From contig JAZURO010000250.1 of assembly GCA_045606265.1 (NCBI GenBank), positions 1 to 27,397 of the forward strand: 27,397 nucleotides of DNA, written 5' to 3'. The stretch comes from RGIG4608 sp045606265 (lineage in GTDB: Bacteria; Bacillota; Clostridia; Oscillospirales; CAG-272). Positions within the stretch are counted from its first letter, which is position 1, and each line of letters begins with the position of its first letter. Position numbers and translations under genes: made by a program. The notes under the pieces are model-generated. The model was not told the origin of the DNA and searched no databases. It saw only the letters and a list, made by a program, of their open reading frames with translations. Positions 24,537 to 27,397 of the stretch are shown here, in pieces.

Positions 24537-24660
24537 ACCAAATTACAGAAACCAAAAGTTGAAATAATATTAAATTCAATACCAGAAAAATTATACCAAA
24601 TTAAGGAAACAAAAAGGTGAAATGATATTATATTCAATACCACAAAATTGTATCAAATTA
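24537..24660. repeat. 58-bp imperfect tandem repeat
   Basis: Two copies starting at 24537 (ACCAAATTACAGAAACC) and 24595 (ACCAAATTAAGGAAAC) with a shared core GAAATRATATTAWATTCAATACCA, and a short third copy at 24652. AT-rich and non-coding. Confidence 0.6.
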
Positions 24661-24711
24661 AAATAAACTAGATAAATCTACTCTATGAACGATTAAAGGG
24701 GTGAACGATAG

Positions 24712-24876
24712 AATTCCGCTATTTTTGTTGTAGCGAGTGCAGGAAATAGCGGAATTGTTATTTTTGAAATAAAAATGCCCTTAAAACCATCGAAAAATAA
24801 TGATTTTAGGGCTAAAAAGTGCTATTTTTATCATAAAAACGAAAATCCATAGCCGAAATTGTATCGACTATGGATT
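24712..24876. other. Three hairpins in a gene-free stretch
   Basis: Stems are AATTCCGCTATTT with AAATAGCGGAATT (24712-24724/24744-24756), GCCCTTAAAA with TTTTAGGGC (24777-24812), and AATCCATAG with CTATGGATT (24844-24852/24868-24876). No ORF of note spans them. The first has a short T-run after it. They may be terminators or a structured RNA at the chromosome side of the att-like site. Confidence 0.4.
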
Positions 24877-24882
24877 CTTTGA

Positions 24883-24920
24883 TGGAACGAGCAATAACAC
24901 TTGAACTTGCGGCCTCTACC
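24883..24920 (-). other. tRNA 3'-end remnant, att-like site
   Basis: Read on the minus strand the 38 bases run GGTAGAGGCCGCAAG, then T-loop TTCAAGT, and end CTCGTTCCA, matching the 3' half of a tRNA (glycine-type most likely, from the U before CCA) up to the CCA end. The T-stem no longer pairs and the 5' half is missing, so it is not a gene. A remnant in this orientation is what an integrated element leaves at the end away from the intact tRNA, placing the element to the right of 24920. Confidence 0.45.
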
Positions 24921-24948
24921 ACCCCAATTGATTGATATATCTTTTTTT

Positions 24949-24999
24949 AGCCGTTTTTGCTTTTTCTAGACCTTTCTGCTACGCAAAAACGGCTTTTTC
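24949..24999. terminator. Strong hairpin with T-runs on both strands
   Basis: AGCCGTTTTTGC (24949-24960) pairs perfectly with GCAAAAACGGCT (24983-24994), followed by TTTTTC; the other strand ends in a seven-T run. It lies just inside the putative element end and may insulate it from the chromosome. Confidence 0.65.
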
Positions 25000-25041
25000 A
25001 TACTCTCGTGACATCTTGTCTCCGTGTACTCCGGTTCTGTT

Positions 25042-25244
25042 TATGGTCAAAGATGTGGTCAAATCCGAGTGCCGAATGATTGATATGTGGTCTTGTTTTC
25101 AGCTAGTAAAGAGCAGAGAAAATCACTCTGCCGTCAGAGAAGAAATGAAAAAGAACGGAGAGAAATATGAATAACGCAGATAAGAAATACACCAACCGCC
25201 ATATGTGGTCAATCTTGCAAAAGAGATGATAAACATGTGGTCAG
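25042..25244. repeat. Repeated ATGTGGTCA motifs
   Basis: ATGTGGTC occurs at 25053, 25084, 25203 and 25235, with a near copy TATGGTCAA at 25042. Spacings of 11, 31 and 32 bp are close to whole helical turns. A longer match, with AGTAA and GAGCAGAGAA downstream of the motif, ties 25085-25120 to 25236-25270. The stretch holds no convincing gene. Position next to the att-like site suggests arm-type integrase or excisionase binding sites, or the debris of such an end. Confidence 0.55.
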
Positions 25245-25351
25245 AAAGATCAGTAACGCAGAGCAGAGAACACCTTCATTTTTCTTCCGCAGTTGTGGTA
25301 TTGTAACTTAGAATCGCAGCTTTGTCAAGTAGGTTGCGAAATAAAATTATC

Positions 25352-25635
25352 ACTCAAAATTTGATACGCAGTAAGCAAAGAAAAAGCTCGTCACGATCAT
25401 TTCCATCATCAAGCCATAAAGCGTTGGTACACACATGATGGAAATGATCGCGTTTTGTTTTCGGCAGCTTCAACGCACACATCAGAACTCAAAAATTGAT
25501 ATGCAGTAAACAACGAAAAAGCGATAATGGCAGTAATCATATATAGATGAGCAGATTCGTCGGCTCCCATATCGATAAAAGGATCGCGTTGCGTAATTCA
25601 AAAATTGGAATAGCTGCAAAAAAATTAGATAAAGC
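25352..25635. repeat. Non-coding direct repeats enclosing an inverted repeat
   Basis: A ~36-bp sequence (ACTCAAAATTTGATACGCAG, ending GAAAAAGC) occurs at 25352, again at 25487 with few changes, and degenerate at about 25597. Between the first two copies lies a perfect 16-bp inverted repeat CGATCATTTCCATCAT / ATGATGGAAATGATCG (about 25394-25450, loop ~25 nt). Between the second and third lies a related but decayed segment, both segments ending in GATCGCGTT. Spacing is too wide and uneven for CRISPR. Confidence 0.55.
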
Positions 25636-25646
25636 TGGATTTTTGC

Positions 25647-25709
25647 TTGATTTATTCAGAAATCCGTGGTATAATGTAAAATGTAGAACTATAAACTCGA
25701 AAAACGAGT
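25647..25709 (+). promoter_or_regulatory. Promoter and operator-like palindrome of the XRE gene
   Basis: TTGATT (25647-25652), 17-bp spacer, TATAAT (25670-25675). Downstream, ACTCG-AAAAA-CGAGT (25695-25709) forms an inverted repeat between the promoter and the ribosome site AAGAGGTG, a fitting place for autorepression by the XRE protein encoded next. Confidence 0.65.
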
Positions 25710-25724
25710 ATTAAGAGGTGCAAA

Positions 25725-25931
25725 ATGGCAGTAAGCTACAAGAAACTTTGGAAGATGCTTATCGACAAAGACATGAAGAAAAAAGACCTTGCTCAACTAG
25801 CAGGTGTCAGCAGTTATACTATTACAAAAATGAGCAAGGGCGAAAATGTAACCACCGAAACTCTAGGCAAAATATGCAAGGTGCTTGAATGTAAGGTTGA
25901 AGATATTATGGAATTTGTCTCTGCAATATAA
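25725..25931 (+). CDS. Small XRE/Cro-type repressor
   Basis: A 68-residue single-domain helix-turn-helix protein: YKKLWKMLIDKDMKKKDLAQ, then LAGVSSYTITKMSKGENVTT and TLGKICKVLECKVEDIMEFV. This is the compact Cro/C1 family common at the head of clostridial mobile or defence loci. It has its own promoter with a palindrome. The toxin gene follows 46 bases downstream with no terminator between, so the regulator probably controls the toxin/RNase H transcript. Confidence 0.87.
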   Translation: MAVSYKKLWKMLIDKDMKKKDLAQLAGVSSYTITKMSKGENVTTETLGKICKVLECKVEDIMEFVSAI

Positions 25932-25977
25932 TGCGGTTTGTTATTATACAAGTCAAACATAGGAGAAAAAGGTTATC

Positions 25978-27144
25978 ATGTATAGTTTGAAGTTTGAATA
26001 CGATAAAGAAGAATCAAAGAAATTGGTTCGTGAAATATTGAGCAAAGCAAAATTGACAATAGATGAAGAAAAAAATATAAATAACGGATTGGGGTATAAA
26101 TTCAGAGGTCACAATTTTGCTATAATACTTTACTATAAAGCCAACAAATCTTCAAAGCTAGTATTTGAAAGAGCAGGCTCTGAAGTTATAGATTTATTTA
26201 CTAATAGATCAAATGAAGCAGATGATGAAAGTGGTGGTGTAGTCAAATCTGTTCCGATACATACATCAATAAAAATTACTGACAAGGCAAGAATAGAAGA
26301 ATTAAAGAAACAGCTCATTGGCAGATTCGAAAATTCAAATATTTCGGAAGATGTGCCGCGAGCTTACTATAGATTGCAAATTCAAAAGGGTGAGGATAGA
26401 TTTACATTAACTCAGTATGAAACTGGTACTCTTTTGTTACAAGGGCAATCTACTAATCTTTTTTACGAGGTTTTGGAGATTGTCGAAGCGGTTAAACCAT
26501 TGAACCAAATCGAAAACGCTTTGTTGTATGTGCCACAGGAAAGTCAAGAACAAGTGAAATGTGTTTTGGAAGCAGACCTAAAAAAATTTGAACACATAGA
26601 ATCGTTGGCTGAGAAACGTGTTTCTGCAGAAGCGTTTAATTACTTGTTTAGGAATGATCAGCAAACTTTGGTGAGTGCAATGGGAATTTTAGAGACGGTG
26701 CGTAATAATAATTTATGCATACCGATGTACAATCCTATTTTATATCCGTTTGCTAAGGTGTTCGAAGGTTTTGTTATTAAATTAATGATAGATAAGGCGT
26801 TTTTCTCTTTTGAAGATTATAAAAAGAATCCAGAAATAGCGGATATCGGTAATGCTTTAAGGAAGAATAAATTCAAAAAATACATAAAAGATTTAAGAAG
26901 AAATGAATTTGTTTTGAGTAAATTGGCTACAACCTGGGAAAGTCTACGCTGTCATGAGCTACATTCTGATCCTGCGCAGGATGATAGAATAATTAATTTA
27001 ACAGATATCGATCAAGTTGATAATCGTATAGGGGAGATTGCAGCTACAATAATCGATGCCTATCGCATTTTGATAGCAAATGGTTACACAGAAGAAGATG
27101 TGCAAAAAGGCAAACAACAATCTTTACCAAGAGAGGATGATTAA
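25978..27144 (+). CDS. RnlA-like HEPN ribonuclease toxin
   Basis: A 388-residue protein close in length and plan to E. coli RnlA (357). The middle part (about 125-175, YYRLQIQKGEDRFTLTQYETG then LLLQGQSTNLFYEVL) parallels the second TBP-like repeat domain of RnlA (WKIISTSYQDELTVSLHITTG then LQIQGRPLSCYRVF). The C-terminal helical domain carries the HEPN RNase motif R-x4-H: Arg324 and His329 in LRCHELH, matching RnlA RHSLFH (Arg318, His323). Glu263 in FAKVFEGFV lines up with RnlA Glu258 in LRTIEGVL. The active site therefore looks intact. RnlA cleaves mRNA when its antitoxin fails, for example on phage infection. AGGAGAAAAAGG precedes the start; the stop is one base from the RNase H start. Confidence 0.82.
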   Translation: MYSLKFEYDKEESKKLVREILSKAKLTIDEEKNINNGLGYKFRGHNFAIILYYKANKSSKLVFERAGSEVIDLFTNRSNEADDESGGVVKSVPIHTSIKITDKARIEELKKQLIGRFENSNISEDVPRAYYRLQIQKGEDRFTLTQYETGTLLLQGQSTNLFYEVLEIVEAVKPLNQIENALLYVPQESQEQVKCVLEADLKKFEHIESLAEKRVSAEAFNYLFRNDQQTLVSAMGILETVRNNNLCIPMYNPILYPFAKVFEGFVIKLMIDKAFFSFEDYKKNPEIADIGNALRKNKFKKYIKDLRRNEFVLSKLATTWESLRCHELHSDPAQDDRIINLTDIDQVDNRIGEIAATIIDAYRILIANGYTEEDVQKGKQQSLPREDD

Positions 27145-27145
27145 G

Positions 27146-27397
27146 ATGGGAAAAAAGAATAAAATATACGCTGTTAAAAAAGGACATTCCACGGGAATAT
27201 TTAATTCCTGGGAAGAGTGCAACAAGTCAATATCAGGCTTTCCGGGTGCTGAATATAAATCTTTTTTGACAGAAGATGAAGCAAAGGCATATTTGAGTGA
27301 TGAGAATATATATTTGAAGCAAGTAAAAGAAGACATAGCAGAAGGATATATAGTAGCATATACAGACGGCAGTTTTGATTCTGAAACAAATAGGTTT
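27146..27397 (+). CDS. RNase HI with viroplasmin domain, 3'-truncated by window
   Basis: Only the first 84 residues are in the window. Residues about 6-50 (KIYAVKKGHSTGIFNSWEEC, GFPGAEYKSFLTEDEAKAYL) form the N-terminal hybrid-binding (viroplasmin-like) domain of type 1 RNase H. From 68 on, YIVAYTDGSFDSETNRF starts the catalytic domain with the first catalytic Asp74. The enzyme cuts RNA in RNA-DNA hybrids. It starts one base after the RnlA-like toxin stop, with GAGAGGATG as ribosome site inside the toxin end, so the two are translationally linked. In E. coli, chromosomal RNase HI is known to modulate RnlA; here the gene is an operon partner. Confidence 0.85.
   Translation, partial: MGKKNKIYAVKKGHSTGIFNSWEECNKSISGFPGAEYKSFLTEDEAKAYLSDENIYLKQVKEDIAEGYIVAYTDGSFDSETNRF

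Noticed and set aside
24883..24950. Functional tRNA gene
   Set aside because: Only the 3' half is recognisable, the T-stem is mispaired and the D-arm and acceptor 5' strand are missing.
24932..25174. Plus-strand 80-residue ORF
   Set aside because: It runs through the strong hairpin at 24949-24994 and the ATGTGGTC repeats, has no ribosome site and no protein-like pattern.
25170..25232. 20-codon ORF (MNNADKKYTNRHMW...) with a fair ribosome site
   Set aside because: Lies within the repeated ATGTGGTC region and is too short to judge; noted only as possible debris of a lost gene.
25352..25640. CRISPR array
   Set aside because: Only three diverged copies with wide, unequal spacing and no cas genes.

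Overview
The window reads as one chromosomal contig of a low-GC Firmicute, most likely an uncultured clostridium (Oscillospiraceae/Lachnospirales-like) from a gut or rumen-type habitat. The reasons are strong AGGAGG-type ribosome sites, TTGACA/TATAAT promoters with 17-bp spacers, intrinsic terminators, a secreted pectinesterase built from Ig-like modules, a SipW-type signal peptidase cluster with a DUF5305-like protein, and many clostridial small-protein families. No rRNA, intact tRNA, IS element or CRISPR array was found.

Left part (1-8400): the 3' part of a giant modular pectin methylesterase, then housekeeping genes. These are a uracil permease (uraA, minus strand) with a striking leader (promoter, 26-codon leader peptide with a pyrimidine-rich end, then a terminator), a slipin/SPFH membrane protein with a DUF6440-like partner, and an XRE-type regulator. 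Middle-left (8560-13750): a four-gene surface-protein operon. It encodes a TasA/camelysin-like small protein, a SipW-type signal peptidase with a large extra membrane domain, a DUF5305-like membrane protein and a second, 510-aa protein with the same GYA|ALTDTL signal. It starts from a good promoter and a ~200-nt leader with two abutting perfect palindromes. A lone pilT follows on the minus strand.

Middle-right (14900-24530): an accessory stretch of single genes and short operons. It holds a remnant of a GLUG-like surface protein, an unknown gene, a microbial-type PARG (TIGR02452-like), two small genes, a soluble FtsH-like AAA+/M41 protease without membrane anchor, an orphan Clp N-domain protein, a 66-aa beta-repeat protein whose partial second copy lies beyond a TPR gene, and two BspA-type LRR proteins. 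The first LRR protein is fused to a CPCC zinc domain.

Right end (24880-27397): this looks like the start of an integrated element. A degenerate copy of a tRNA 3' end (att-like) is oriented so that the element lies to its right. It is followed by repeated ATGTGGTC motifs, further non-coding repeats, and then cargo: an XRE regulator, an RnlA-like HEPN ribonuclease toxin, and an RNase HI with N-terminal viroplasmin domain, cut by the window end. RnlA next to RNase HI is the best candidate for a less-described system here. The uraA leader peptide attenuator and the SipW/DUF5305 operon come next.
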